Source of the DNA: B46-G9 sp964548365
GTDB taxonomy: Bacteria > Desulfobacterota > DSM-4660 > Desulfatiglandales > Desulfatiglandaceae
NCBI GenBank assembly: GCA_964548365.1
Contig: CAZJRD010000051.1
Span: 1-23,141, forward strand
DNA: 23,141 bases
Direction: 5' to 3'
Under the pieces are notes generated by a model, which was not told the origin of the DNA, did not search any database, and saw only the letters and a list, made by a program, of their open reading frames with translations. A program made the position numbers and the translations under genes. Position 1 is the first letter of the stretch. Each line of letters begins with the position of its first letter. Below, piece by piece: positions 7,126-14,966 of this stretch.

Positions 7126-7974
7126 TCACAAACTTGTCTTATCAATGTTAATAATGGAAGAGACCTTCCGCTCGAGGTTTTTCACCTCGTCGACAATGAT
7201 CCGGGTGTATTCCTTTCCCGGGTCCCCCTGGGAGATCCTGTCGTCAAGCCGCCGCGCAAGGCCTCCGACAACGGTCAGGGAATTTCTGCAATCATGGGCT
7301 ATTCTCTGGGACATCTTGCCAATGGCGGTCAGTCTTTCGGCCTCGATCAATTCCGTGGTCTTTCGTTCCAGTTCCTCTGTGCGTTCCTTCACCTTTTTTT
7401 CAAGGTTTCGGTTCAGTTCATTGATTTCCTCATAAAGCTGGGAAATCCTGATGGCAATGCCAATCTCGTTAGCGATAATGCTTATGACATCATTAAATCG
7501 CTCATGAAAGTAGCCCTTCTTCCTGCTGGAGGTAACAAGAACGCCGATGGTTTCTCCTTCCACGATAATCGGGGCAAGGGCGAAGGACCTGATATTCTCA
7601 CAAACGGTCCTTGTCGTGGATATGGGCTTGTCGATCGCATCGGCATCGTTGATGATATCAATTTTTCCGGTCAGAAAACAGTCTCCGGAATAGCTGTCCA
7701 CCGTCGGTTTCCTGGTGGCCTTCTCTATAAACGCTAGGCTCAGTCCGGTATGACTCATGATTCTTAGATTTCCGTCCTGGTCAAGCAGACGGATTGAACA
7801 GGCGTCCAGCTTGAACTCTTCCGCGAGAAGTCCCACGATAGCGTCCAGAACATGCTGGACAGAGAGGAGCGAAGAGACAAATCTCGTGATCTCCTGCAGG
7901 ATTTTGATCTTCTGCTCTGCTTCCTTTAATTGCCTGGCGACTGTCTCCATCTCCGTGTGGTCTTTTTTTGCCAA
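7126..7974 (-). CDS. GAF-HisKA sensor protein lacking a HATPase domain
   Basis: The protein has 282 residues. A GAF sensor domain spans about 25-180 (A-C-S-I-R-L-L-D, then G-E-T-I-G-V-L). A coiled coil of heptad E/K/L residues runs from about 180 to 215. A HisKA dimerisation helix follows with the phospho-acceptor H227 in Q-R-I-A-H-D-C-R-N-S-L. After the second HisKA helix (D-E-V-K-N-L-E-R-K-V) it ends at residue 282, exactly where the N-box ATPase domain should begin. It could be a truncated kinase, a phospho-transfer partner, or a dimerising GAF regulator. The TTG at 7974 is chosen because GAGGT lies about 9 bases upstream; ATG 7950 has no usable site. It is the last gene of the lsrF-adh-aldolase run, 35 bases after the OB-HD gene. 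Confidence 0.82.
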   Translation of the reverse strand: MAKKDHTEMETVARQLKEAEQKIKILQEITRFVSSLLSVQHVLDAIVGLLAEEFKLDACSIRLLDQDGNLRIMSHTGLSLAFIEKATRKPTVDSYSGDCFLTGKIDIINDADAIDKPISTTRTVCENIRSFALAPIIVEGETIGVLVTSSRKKGYFHERFNDVISIIANEIGIAIRISQLYEEINELNRNLEKKVKERTEELERKTTELIEAERLTAIGKMSQRIAHDCRNSLTVVGGLARRLDDRISQGDPGKEYTRIIVDEVKNLERKVSSIINIDKTSL

Positions 7975-8009
7975 GGTTCTATACCTCGTTCATCCCTGGC
8001 TCTCCATTG

Positions 8010-9044
8010 TTAGAACAGGTTTCCCTGTTTGCCTTCATCCTTCTCGTCCGGATTGTGCCCTTCCTCCATCTGATGGTCGTTCCCTTTTAGAAAATATCGC
8101 TCGAACAAACGGCTGTAATCGGTCCATGCACCTTCCCTGCCGTCCCTTTCAAAGAGACGCCCCAGACCGTTTACCTTCGCGTCCAGGTCGTCCGCAAGGT
8201 GGAGGACAAAGGCCTCCAGGAATTTCGGCCGCTTTGGTGAACCAAACTCGTATTCTCCGTGATGACTCAAAATAAGATGCTTCAAACGGAGGGCCAGGTC
8301 TTGTGGAAAGGTCTTCAAGCCCGCGAGTTTTTTCTCCACCAGAAGAGTTCCCTGAACCAGGTGGCCCACAAGCCTCCCTTCATCAGTATACTCGATCTGT
8401 AGGTCCCAGCTCAGTTCCCGGACCTTCCCGATGTCATGGCAAAACGCACCGGCCAGCAGAAGATCCCTGTCCAAGTGCGGATAGTGATCCGCCACCTGTT
8501 GGATGATCTCGCACACGGACAACGTGTGTTCCAAGAGGCCCCCCAGGTAGTTGTGATGAAAATTCTTGGCAGCCGGTGCTTTTTCGAAGAGGCGCATGAA
8601 CTCTGCATCCGAGAAAAATTGCTCAATCAAGGCCTTCAGGTGAGGGTTTCGGATCTCCTGCAGGAGTTTGCGGAGACGGGCCACCATGCGCCTGGGTGAC
8701 TCTGCGGAAGGCTCCAGGAAAAGGGAGTAGTCCACTTCGCCGTTCACCACCTCAAATTGGGACAGCGTCAACTGGATGCGGTCCCGATAAGAAGTGGCAT
8801 TCCCCTGGATATCAAGAACGTCCCCGGTCTTGAACCTGGATGAAACCTCTTCGGCTTGTTCCCACACCTTGGCTTCCACATCACCGGTGCGGTCCGCCAG
8901 GGAGACGGTCAGAAAGGCATCGCCTCTTCTGGTCTTGCCCAGCCGTTTGTCACGTACCGCGTAGAGGCCTTGGACACTGTCACCTTCCCGGATATCCTTG
9001 ATCCAGGTATGGGAGGTATGATCGGACATGGGAGTCTTTTCCAT
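8010..9044 (-). CDS. OB-fold/HD-domain phosphohydrolase, YhaM-like 3'-5' exoribonuclease family
   Basis: In this 344-residue protein an N-terminal OB nucleic-acid-binding fold (about 15-100) is joined to an HD metal-dependent phosphohydrolase domain (about 160-300). The metal ligands visible are H173 (L-L-E-H-T), H203-D204 (F-C-H-D-I-G-K), H261-H262 (S-H-H-G) and D285/D286 (A-D-D-L-D-A-K). This order matches Bacillus YhaM and staphylococcal Cbf1, which trim RNA or single-stranded DNA from the 3' end. The start is ATG 9044, whose A is shared with the aldolase stop TGA, so the two are translationally coupled. A TTG one codon earlier is the alternative. The C-terminus is charged and ends in Q-G-N-L-F. 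Its place in a metabolic operon is unexpected. Confidence 0.87.
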   Translation of the reverse strand: MEKTPMSDHTSHTWIKDIREGDSVQGLYAVRDKRLGKTRRGDAFLTVSLADRTGDVEAKVWEQAEEVSSRFKTGDVLDIQGNATSYRDRIQLTLSQFEVVNGEVDYSLFLEPSAESPRRMVARLRKLLQEIRNPHLKALIEQFFSDAEFMRLFEKAPAAKNFHHNYLGGLLEHTLSVCEIIQQVADHYPHLDRDLLLAGAFCHDIGKVRELSWDLQIEYTDEGRLVGHLVQGTLLVEKKLAGLKTFPQDLALRLKHLILSHHGEYEFGSPKRPKFLEAFVLHLADDLDAKVNGLGRLFERDGREGAWTDYSRLFERYFLKGNDHQMEEGHNPDEKDEGKQGNLF

Positions 9045-10339
9045 CAATCGTCAAAATTACCTGATGCACCCTTGTCTGGGCTCAGGGTCTTTGCGCGTGA
9101 ACGGATCTTTGCCTCGGTCCATTGTTCAGGATCCTCAATCCTGGCGCCCTTCGAGCCCAGCCCAAAAGACCCGGCCTGGAGAATTGCCTCAATGGCCAGC
9201 GGTGCCGTATCCCGGGCACTGAAGACATTGGTAAGGAGTTCATAGACAAAATCTTCAACACCCTGCGCCATCCTTTCACGAATATCTTTTGGAAGAGCGA
9301 GCAGCCTGTTTTCAAAGGGAAGATTCAGTTTCTTGTAATTGCCCCCCTTCAGGCCCTTCTCATTGGCATAGCTCACCATCTCGTTCCACATGGCTTCGCT
9401 CATCCCCTTATCATGCATCTTGATGAAATCACCGTTCTCATCCAATTGGGCATTTCCGTATTCGTTTACCTTTACGCCCCAGGAAATCATCTGAAGCGCC
9501 GTGGCCACATTGGCTTTTGTGGTGCGGGTTTCCCTTACGATCCGGCGAAGTCGGTCTGAATTATTGCCGGAAGTCCCGTGCTGGGCACCGGATACCTTGT
9601 ATGGGGTAAGGGCGTCGTGGATCTCCGCAGTAAGAGGCACCTGAATACCTTGATCACTGGCTTCAATGCCGTGGGTCGTTCCGTTGTTGAGGGCGATCCA
9701 ATCCGGGAAAATATCATGGGCATTCAATCCCCGGATGAGGAACAGGGCCTCCTCCACGGTAGAAAGACCTTCCTTCCCCTTGATCTCTCCCACTTCTGTT
9801 TCATGGCCGGCCCATACCGGCACATACGGGGCCAGGACAAGATTGGCCAGGAGATTCTCATCGTCCGGGAGGTGGGAGGCATCTATGGCTATGGACGTGA
9901 TCCCCGCGTCAAACAGGGATGGGATCTCTGTTTTCGCTTTTTCCACGTCATCAGCGCCCTTGATGCCGTAATGGTCCGCATGAATGGCGACCGGCACCGT
10001 GATCCCCAGTTCATTACAGACCGCATCCGCCTGCCTCGCGAGGTTCCAAAAGCTCGTGGCGCAATAAGCGGTTCCCCCTCCCTCAGATTTGGCAATTTCG
10101 AGAATAATGGCTGCATTGGCGCGTTGCGCTGCTTTCAGCGCCCCCCTGATGACAAAATGATTCCTCCCGTTGGCCGCGATGGTCATGGCCTTCCCCTTGG
10201 CCAGCATAGCCCGGTCGATTACCTTTCCACTGACCATCAGTGCCCTTGAATGGGGGAAAAGCCTGGTAATATTCGGTGGCCTGCCGATTTCGAGTGCCCT
10301 TTCAAAGTCTTTTGATCCACTCCCTTTCCCAGATCCCAT
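9044..10339 (-). CDS. Class II (zinc) fructose-bisphosphate aldolase family protein
   Basis: The protein has 431 residues from ATG 10339. Metal-binding and catalytic positions of the class II aldolase fold are present: H120-A-D122-H123, E182 in H-E-T-E-V-G, H223 in N-G-T-T-H-G and H254 in G-A-Q-H-G-T-S-G. These correspond to the Zn ligands and active-site aspartate of FbaA. Family members cleave ketose bisphosphates (fructose, tagatose or sedoheptulose types) into dihydroxyacetone phosphate and an aldehyde. This one is longer than FbaA (about 358) with a C-terminal extension, so the substrate may differ. AAGGAGG stands about 9 bases before ATG 10339; a TTG eight codons earlier (10363) has no such support. 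It lies 81 bases after the dehydrogenase gene and is coupled to the OB-HD gene downstream. Confidence 0.85.
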   Translation of the reverse strand: MGSGKGSGSKDFERALEIGRPPNITRLFPHSRALMVSGKVIDRAMLAKGKAMTIAANGRNHFVIRGALKAAQRANAAIILEIAKSEGGGTAYCATSFWNLARQADAVCNELGITVPVAIHADHYGIKGADDVEKAKTEIPSLFDAGITSIAIDASHLPDDENLLANLVLAPYVPVWAGHETEVGEIKGKEGLSTVEEALFLIRGLNAHDIFPDWIALNNGTTHGIEASDQGIQVPLTAEIHDALTPYKVSGAQHGTSGNNSDRLRRIVRETRTTKANVATALQMISWGVKVNEYGNAQLDENGDFIKMHDKGMSEAMWNEMVSYANEKGLKGGNYKKLNLPFENRLLALPKDIRERMAQGVEDFVYELLTNVFSARDTAPLAIEAILQAGSFGLGSKGARIEDPEQWTEAKIRSRAKTLSPDKGASGNFDD

Positions 10340-10420
10340 TTTTCGTCCCTCCTTTCCGTGCAAGAAAATCGTATTTACCTGAATATAGAATATCTCCCTT
10401 ATTCTGAGTAACTGGACTCT

Positions 10421-11461
10421 CTATTTCTCCCCGTTATGGGGTTCCACAATGACTTTGATACAGTCGTGTTCAACAGGCGATGCCACCCACTGAAACGCCT
10501 TTGTGGCTTCTTTCAACCCAAGCCGGTGGGTCACCATGGTTTCCACCGGCATGTCGCCCGCATTGATGAGCTTCAGGGCGGTGACACAATCAACCGGGCT
10601 GCCGGCATAGGTGCTCGTCAGGGTGATCTCCGTCCTCCAGAAAAGCTCATTAATAGTAGCCGGAACCGTCGCATTTTCAGAAGCTCCTCCGAAAAAAAGA
10701 ATCGTCCCGCCTCGTTCAGCGCACTTCATTGCCAGCGGAATAAAACCATCAAAGCAGAGAATAACCAGGTCCGCAAGGAGGCCGTCGTTTGCCTCTTTCA
10801 GAGTCTCCACAAGATTCTCATCAGCCCTCAACGTTACATGGGCACCCATCTCCTTTGCCTTTTCGAGGCGGAAGGAGATGGTATCCGCGGCCACCACCAG
10901 GCCAGCCCCGAGGGCCCGGGCGAGCCCGATGTGGAGCAGGCCCGATATCCCGCTCCCGAGGATCAGGACCGACTGGCCTGGTTTGAGCCGGGCATTCCTT
11001 TGTCCTCGAAAGACACAGGCAAGCGGCTCCATGAAAGAGGCCTTTTCATAGGAAAGGCCGGCCGGGATTGAAAAAACTCCCCTGTCCACGTTAATGGCGG
11101 GGACACGCACGTATTCTGCGAATCCCCCGGGATCGAAATGGGTCCCTCTGAGCAGAGTCTCGCACACCGTGGGATGCCCATTGAGGCAATAGTGACAGGT
11201 ATTGCAGGGCACATGGTGGGTAGCAGCAATGCGGTCTCCCGCCTGAAATTTTTTCACACCCGGCCCCACCTCGACAACTTCGCCTGCCACCTCATGCCCC
11301 AGGACCAGGGGGACCTTGTCACGCCGGTACCATTCCATGACGTCGCTGCCGCAAATCCCGCTCGCGACTACCTTCATGAGGAGCTCGCCCGGGCCTATTT
11401 CGGGTACGGCCATTTCTTCCAGCCGGACATCCCGGTTACTGTAGTACATCAAAACACGCAT
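10421..11461 (-). CDS. Zinc-dependent alcohol dehydrogenase, medium-chain (MDR) family
   Basis: This 346-residue protein has the GroES-like catalytic domain first: C37 in G-I-C-G-S-D and H56-E57 in L-G-H-E-V-A-G bind the catalytic zinc, and C86, C89, C92 and C100 bind the structural zinc. The Rossmann fold begins with L-I-L-G-S-G-I-S-G (about 165-173) and should bind NAD(P)H. The relatives that come to mind are sorbitol/threonine/L-iditol-type dehydrogenases acting on polyols or sugar-phosphate-like alcohols. Placement between two aldolase genes supports oxidation or reduction of a carbohydrate-derived intermediate. The start ATG is preceded by GAGGTG, and just upstream lies the GCAAAG repeat unit described separately, so the leader of this gene appears to be built from repeat DNA. 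Confidence 0.88.
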   Translation of the reverse strand: MRVLMYYSNRDVRLEEMAVPEIGPGELLMKVVASGICGSDVMEWYRRDKVPLVLGHEVAGEVVEVGPGVKKFQAGDRIAATHHVPCNTCHYCLNGHPTVCETLLRGTHFDPGGFAEYVRVPAINVDRGVFSIPAGLSYEKASFMEPLACVFRGQRNARLKPGQSVLILGSGISGLLHIGLARALGAGLVVAADTISFRLEKAKEMGAHVTLRADENLVETLKEANDGLLADLVILCFDGFIPLAMKCAERGGTILFFGGASENATVPATINELFWRTEITLTSTYAGSPVDCVTALKLINAGDMPVETMVTHRLGLKEATKAFQWVASPVEHDCIKVIVEPHNGEK

Positions 11462-11487
11462 GGCACCTCATTTCCTCATGGCTCACC

Positions 11488-11695
11488 GCAAAGACGCAAA
11501 GAACGCAAAGAAATTTCCGCTTCCATTCATGACCTTTCACTCTCCGGCCCATAATTTCAAATGACTAAATCCAAATGACAAATTAAACCCAAATGATCAA
11601 ATGTCCAAACTCTCGGCCAAAAAGAGAACAAAATTTGGATTTTGGGTTTTGACATTCACTTGAAATTTGAGCTTTGGTATTGGTCATTTTGACTT
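11488..11695. repeat. Composite repeat: GCAAAG triplet and AT-rich imperfect inverted repeat
   Basis: Three copies of GCAAAG occur at 11488-11493, 11496-11501 and 11505-11510. At 11551-11610 the strand is built from variants of CAAATGA. From about 11630 to 11695 the complementary style appears (TTTGGATTTTGG, TGGTCATTTTGAC), so the two halves can pair imperfectly around a centre near 11620. Such strings are familiar as dispersed intergenic repeats in sediment Desulfobacterota (from memory). The far edge covers the last codons of lsrF and supplies its TGA stop at 11684-11686. Apart from this the 222-base gap between lsrF and adh holds no gene. Confidence 0.6.
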
Positions 11696-12586
11696 TCCCT
11701 GCTGTATGCCTTTGTCAAAGATGTCAAGGGCCTCTTCAGGGGCAGCGTTTGCGTGAATCACGGCATTGAGGGCCCTCATCATTGCCACCGGATGAGGATG
11801 CTGCCAGACATTTCTGCCCAGATTCACTCCGATTGCCCCTTTTTGAAGACCGTCATACACAAACTGGAAGACCTCCAGGGCGGTTTCACATTTCGGCCCT
11901 CCTGCCATCACCACGGGCACGGGGCACCCGCTGGTAACCCGGTCAAAATCTTCCGGGCAATAGTAGGTCTTCACGATCTTTGCCCCCAATTCCGCGGCTA
12001 TCCGGCAGGAAAGCGCCAGGTAGCGCGCCGCCCGTTTCTCCAGCTCCTTGCCCACCGCGGTCACCGCCATGACCGGAATACCGTAATCCTCGCACACATT
12101 CACCAGGTCGGACAGATTTTTGAGCGTTTGCTTTTCATAGTCGCTCCCCACAAAAATAGAAATTCCCACAGCAGCCACATTCAGCCGGATCATCTCTTCG
12201 ACTGACGTGGTGATCACCTCGTTGGCCAGATCTTTCCCCACGACACTGGTCGCCCCGGAAACCCGCAGGATAACAGGGGTGTGCATGTCTGGATTTACAC
12301 AACTGCGCAGGACGCCCCGGGTGACGAACAGCCCGTCGGCATATGGGAGGAGTTCCCGTATGGTTTCGCCGGGTTGTTCCAGGGAATGGGTAGGCCCCTG
12401 AAAATAGCCGTGATCAATGGGAAGGAACTGGCAACGGCCATCCTCGCTGATGAGGCGGGAGAGCCGATTCCTCATGCCCCAGCCCAGTGTGTCCAGTCCC
12501 TTGAGCGCCATTTTCCCGGAAACCTTCGTCTCGGGGGGAATTTCGTCGGCACTGCGTGCGTCCAGGATACCTTCTGCATCAGCCAT
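11684..12586 (-). CDS. lsrF: LsrF-like class I aldolase/thiolase (DhnA-type)
   Basis: The 300-residue product aligns by eye along its length with E. coli LsrF. Shared blocks include G-W-G-M-R-N-R-L-S-R, I-D-H-G-Y-F-Q-G-P-T, T-R-G-V-L-R-S, M-A-V-T-A-V-G-K, I-V-K-T-Y-Y (Schiff-base lysine K206) and H-P-V-A-M-M. LsrF transfers an acetyl group from 3-hydroxy-5-phosphonooxypentane-2,4-dione to CoA in autoinducer-2 breakdown. The wider DhnA family includes fructose-bisphosphate aldolases and an aromatic-pathway enzyme, so the exact reaction is open. No other lsr genes (kinase LsrK, LsrG, transporter) are present in the window. ATG 12586 follows AAGGAG at good spacing; an upstream in-frame ATG (12610) does not. 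It is the first gene of the run and has a good promoter. Confidence 0.85.
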   Translation of the reverse strand: MADAEGILDARSADEIPPETKVSGKMALKGLDTLGWGMRNRLSRLISEDGRCQFLPIDHGYFQGPTHSLEQPGETIRELLPYADGLFVTRGVLRSCVNPDMHTPVILRVSGATSVVGKDLANEVITTSVEEMIRLNVAAVGISIFVGSDYEKQTLKNLSDLVNVCEDYGIPVMAVTAVGKELEKRAARYLALSCRIAAELGAKIVKTYYCPEDFDRVTSGCPVPVVMAGGPKCETALEVFQFVYDGLQKGAIGVNLGRNVWQHPHPVAMMRALNAVIHANAAPEEALDIFDKGIQQGKSK

Positions 12587-12637
12587 CTTTCTCTCCTTCT
12601 GATTTTTCATGAAGCTTTTTTAATTTTGTAAATACAG

Positions 12638-12666
12638 ATTGTTACGTATGCTCACTCCATTGTCAA
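12638..12666 (-). promoter_or_regulatory. Sigma-70-like promoter of the lsrF run
   Basis: On the minus strand a perfect -35 TTGACA (12666-12661) is followed after 17 bases by AACAAT (12643-12638), a four-of-six match to the -10 consensus. The predicted start near 12631 gives a leader of about 45 bases before ATG 12586. Confidence 0.55.
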
Positions 12667-12754
12667 GAGGATTCACCCTGCCGGAGCATCCTCCTCAAAA
12701 CATACACTCCTCGACTCTTCCGGCCCTGACAGAAAGGATGCGCTGACATTTGCG

Positions 12755-12783
12755 TTGACTTGCAACCGAATTCATTTTATTTT
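12755..12783 (+). promoter_or_regulatory. Sigma-70-like promoter of the USP-receiver gene
   Basis: TTGACT (12755-12760), a 17-base spacer, then TATTTT (12778-12783) in an AT-rich stretch. The predicted start is near 12790, 39 bases before ATG 12829. It diverges from the lsrF promoter about 90 bases away. Confidence 0.5.
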
Positions 12784-12828
12784 ATCTAAAAATTCGAAAA
12801 TAATCAAATACAAGGAGTGTACTCTGAA

Positions 12829-13701
12829 ATGATAAATAAAATTCTGGTGCCGGTGGAGAGATCCATCTATTCCTCCAAGGCCATTGCATTTGCCGCGCAA
12901 GCAGCGAATCCGCAGGATGCGGAAGTTCATCTCCTTCACGTGGTGAAGAAGGCCAGAATTCCCGCTGACCTTGAGCACTATATTGAGGTGGAGAGGGTCA
13001 AGGAACCACCAATAGAAATCTACCTGGAATTGATGGGCAACCAGATCATTGAAGAGGCGAAAAAATTTGCCAGGGAAAAAGGAATAAAAAACATCAAGAC
13101 CAGCCTTATCCAGGGAGATCCCGCCGATGTCATTGTCGAGTATGCCGCGGCGCGTAAAGCGGATATGATCGTGATGGGCAGCTCCGGCCTGGGAAACGTA
13201 GCGGAAATGGTTTGCCGCCGCGCAAGACTTCAAATCTGTGTCATCGTTAGAAGGAGTTTGCTGGATGGAAAGAAGGTCCTGGTGGTGGACGATGAACCTG
13301 ATATCCTGGAAACACTTGAAGAACTGCTGCCCATGTGTAAGGTTACGCGGGCTTCAACCTTTGATGAAGCAAGGGATCTCCTTGAAACGGAAACCGTTGA
13401 TATGGCCATCCTGGACATCATGGGTGTCAACGGGTTTGATCTCTTGAAGCTCACGAAAAAGAAAAAGATTCTGGCCGTCATGTTGACTTCCCACGCCTTG
13501 AGTCCTGAAACCACGGCCCAGGCCTATCGGGAAGGTGCGGCCTCATATATTCCCAAGGAAAAAATGACCGATATCGTCACCTACCTGAACGACGTCCTGG
13601 AGGCAAAGGAACGGGGAAAAGATTCCTGGTGGCGCTGGTTCGAGCGATTTGGATCTTTTTATGAGCGGAAATTCGGGCCGAATCTAAACAAAAACAAGTA
13701 G
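12829..13701 (+). CDS. Universal stress protein fused to a response-regulator receiver domain
   Basis: This 290-residue protein has two domains. Residues 1-142 form a UspA fold, starting M-I-N-K-I-L-V-P-V-E and containing A-D-M-I-V-M-G-S-S-G. The nucleotide motif G-x2-G-x9-G is incomplete (R130 where glycine is expected), so ATP binding is doubtful. Residues 149-262 form a CheY-like receiver with D154/D155, phospho-acceptor D196, T220 and K243, a full active-site set. A short aromatic and basic tail (D-S-W-W-R-W-F-E-R-F-G) follows. There is no DNA-binding output domain, so signalling would be by protein contact. ATG 12829 is preferred, with AAGGAG at 12812-12817; an in-frame GTG at 12817 overlaps that site. 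It ends 2 bases from the convergent eamA gene. Confidence 0.87.
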   Translation: MINKILVPVERSIYSSKAIAFAAQAANPQDAEVHLLHVVKKARIPADLEHYIEVERVKEPPIEIYLELMGNQIIEEAKKFAREKGIKNIKTSLIQGDPADVIVEYAAARKADMIVMGSSGLGNVAEMVCRRARLQICVIVRRSLLDGKKVLVVDDEPDILETLEELLPMCKVTRASTFDEARDLLETETVDMAILDIMGVNGFDLLKLTKKKKILAVMLTSHALSPETTAQAYREGAASYIPKEKMTDIVTYLNDVLEAKERGKDSWWRWFERFGSFYERKFGPNLNKNK

Positions 13702-13703
13702 TT

Positions 13704-14591
13704 TCATGCCCACAACTGGGCCGTAAGCATCCCCGCGAGCATCAACCCTGCACCGATCATGCCGCGAAGGGACATTATCTCTCCGAGAATAAGCCACCCT
13801 GCCACCGCAGCAAAAACCGATTCCAGGCTGAGAATAATTGCGGCGTGGGCAGGCGGGGCGTATTTCTGTGCTACCACCTGCAATGTGTAAGCGATGCCCA
13901 CGGACGCGATCCCCCCATACAGGATAGGAACGAAGGCCCGGAGGATGTTCTCCAGGACCATGTTTTCGGCTAACCCCGCTACCATGAGGCTCAGCACGGA
14001 ACAAACGGCATATTGGGCACAGGCAAGGCGCAGCCTGTTCACCTTTGGGGAAAGCCAGCCCACGACAAGGACATGACCGGCCCAGAAGAATGCGCCCAGG
14101 AGCACCAGCAGGTCGCCGGGCGCGATGGTGAGATCCCTGGTAACGCTCAGGAGATAGAGGCCCACCACCGCCAGCCCCGCGCCAAGCCATCCACCCCTTC
14201 CTGATTTCAGGCCCCAGAAAAGCCCAAGGATCGGCACAATGATGACATAGAGACCGGTAATAAAGCCTGCCTTTCCCGCCGTGGTGTAGACAAGGCCCAG
14301 TTGCTGCAGGCTGGCGCCTGAGAAGAGCATCACGCCGGCAAGGGCACCTCCCCAAAAGGCCTGCGACCGGGTGGCGCGCCTTTGTTTGCCGGGATCAGCA
14401 GCGGCTTTACTCCTGTTTGAACCCCGCATGGCCAGGGGCAGGAGCACGAGCATTCCCAGGGCAAAACGGATACCGTTGAAGGTAAACGCGCCCACATATT
14501 CCATGCCGGCCCGCTGGGCAACGAAGGCTGTTCCCCAGATGAGGGCCGTCAGCAGAAGGAGCCAGTCGGCCCTCAGGACACGCTTATCCAT
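13704..14591 (-). CDS. EamA/DMT family membrane transporter
   Basis: This 295-residue inner-membrane protein has about ten hydrophobic helices in two EamA repeats. The first begins L-L-L-L-T-A-L-I-W-G-T-A-F-V (about 11-24) and the second near L-V-L-L-G-A-F-F-W-A-G. The hallmark pattern near the C-terminus (S-L-E-S-V-F-A-A-V-A-G-W-L-I-L-G-E) is present. Relatives export amino acids, purines or other metabolites; the substrate cannot be assigned. A loop of about 20 polar residues (R-G-S-N-R-S-K-A-A-A-D-P-G-K) lies after helix 2. Its stop is 2 bases from the stop of the USP-receiver gene on the other strand, with no terminator between. Confidence 0.9.
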   Translation of the reverse strand: MDKRVLRADWLLLLTALIWGTAFVAQRAGMEYVGAFTFNGIRFALGMLVLLPLAMRGSNRSKAAADPGKQRRATRSQAFWGGALAGVMLFSGASLQQLGLVYTTAGKAGFITGLYVIIVPILGLFWGLKSGRGGWLGAGLAVVGLYLLSVTRDLTIAPGDLLVLLGAFFWAGHVLVVGWLSPKVNRLRLACAQYAVCSVLSLMVAGLAENMVLENILRAFVPILYGGIASVGIAYTLQVVAQKYAPPAHAAIILSLESVFAAVAGWLILGEIMSLRGMIGAGLMLAGMLTAQLWA

Positions 14592-14966
14592 TTCGGTCCC
14601 TGCAGCGCATATCCGCGAACCTGTTTGTGTCAGTCGTTCTGATTTCTGGGGAAATTGGTCTCTTCATTCTCTTCTTCTATTCCTTGCCCGTCAGCCCACT
14701 TGCTCGTCCCATGGGAGGAACACCTTTATTTTCTGTGTGCGGGAGCATAGTGAAAATCTCTTTGTGTGTCAACGATATGGTCTCTCTTACCGCAGATCCG
14801 CTGAAGATTAAATCGGCCTGCGGCACAAAGGTTTTCATCAATCCTGCAGACGCGGAAATCCTTTTCCCCTTAATAATCCATGCGGCCTGATCCGGGCTCC
14901 GCTCTCGGTGACATCTTGCGTAGTATCGAGCAGGTATGGTAATAAAGGGGCTAGGAGGATCGTCAC
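14592..14966. other. 375-base divergent intergenic region, eamA / cobB
   Basis: This gap separates two genes read outward, so it should hold promoters for both. For cobB, TTGCGT (14916-14921), an 18-base spacer and TAATAA (14940-14945) form a possible but weak promoter, and AGGAGG at 14953-14958 is the ribosome-binding site. For eamA no convincing boxes were found. A plus-strand frame at 14627-14890 exists, but it lacks a Shine-Dalgarno and any recognisable motif, so I do not call it a gene. No repeat or RNA structure was recognised. Confidence 0.45.

Noticed and set aside
7126..7974. The GAF-HisKA gene and the USP-receiver gene as a matched two-component pair
   Set aside because: They are on opposite strands about 5 kb apart and the kinase lacks its ATPase domain; nothing in the sequence shows pairing.
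14627..14890. 87-residue plus-strand ORF before cobB
   Set aside because: No Shine-Dalgarno, no family features; it fills the divergent promoter region of eamA and cobB.
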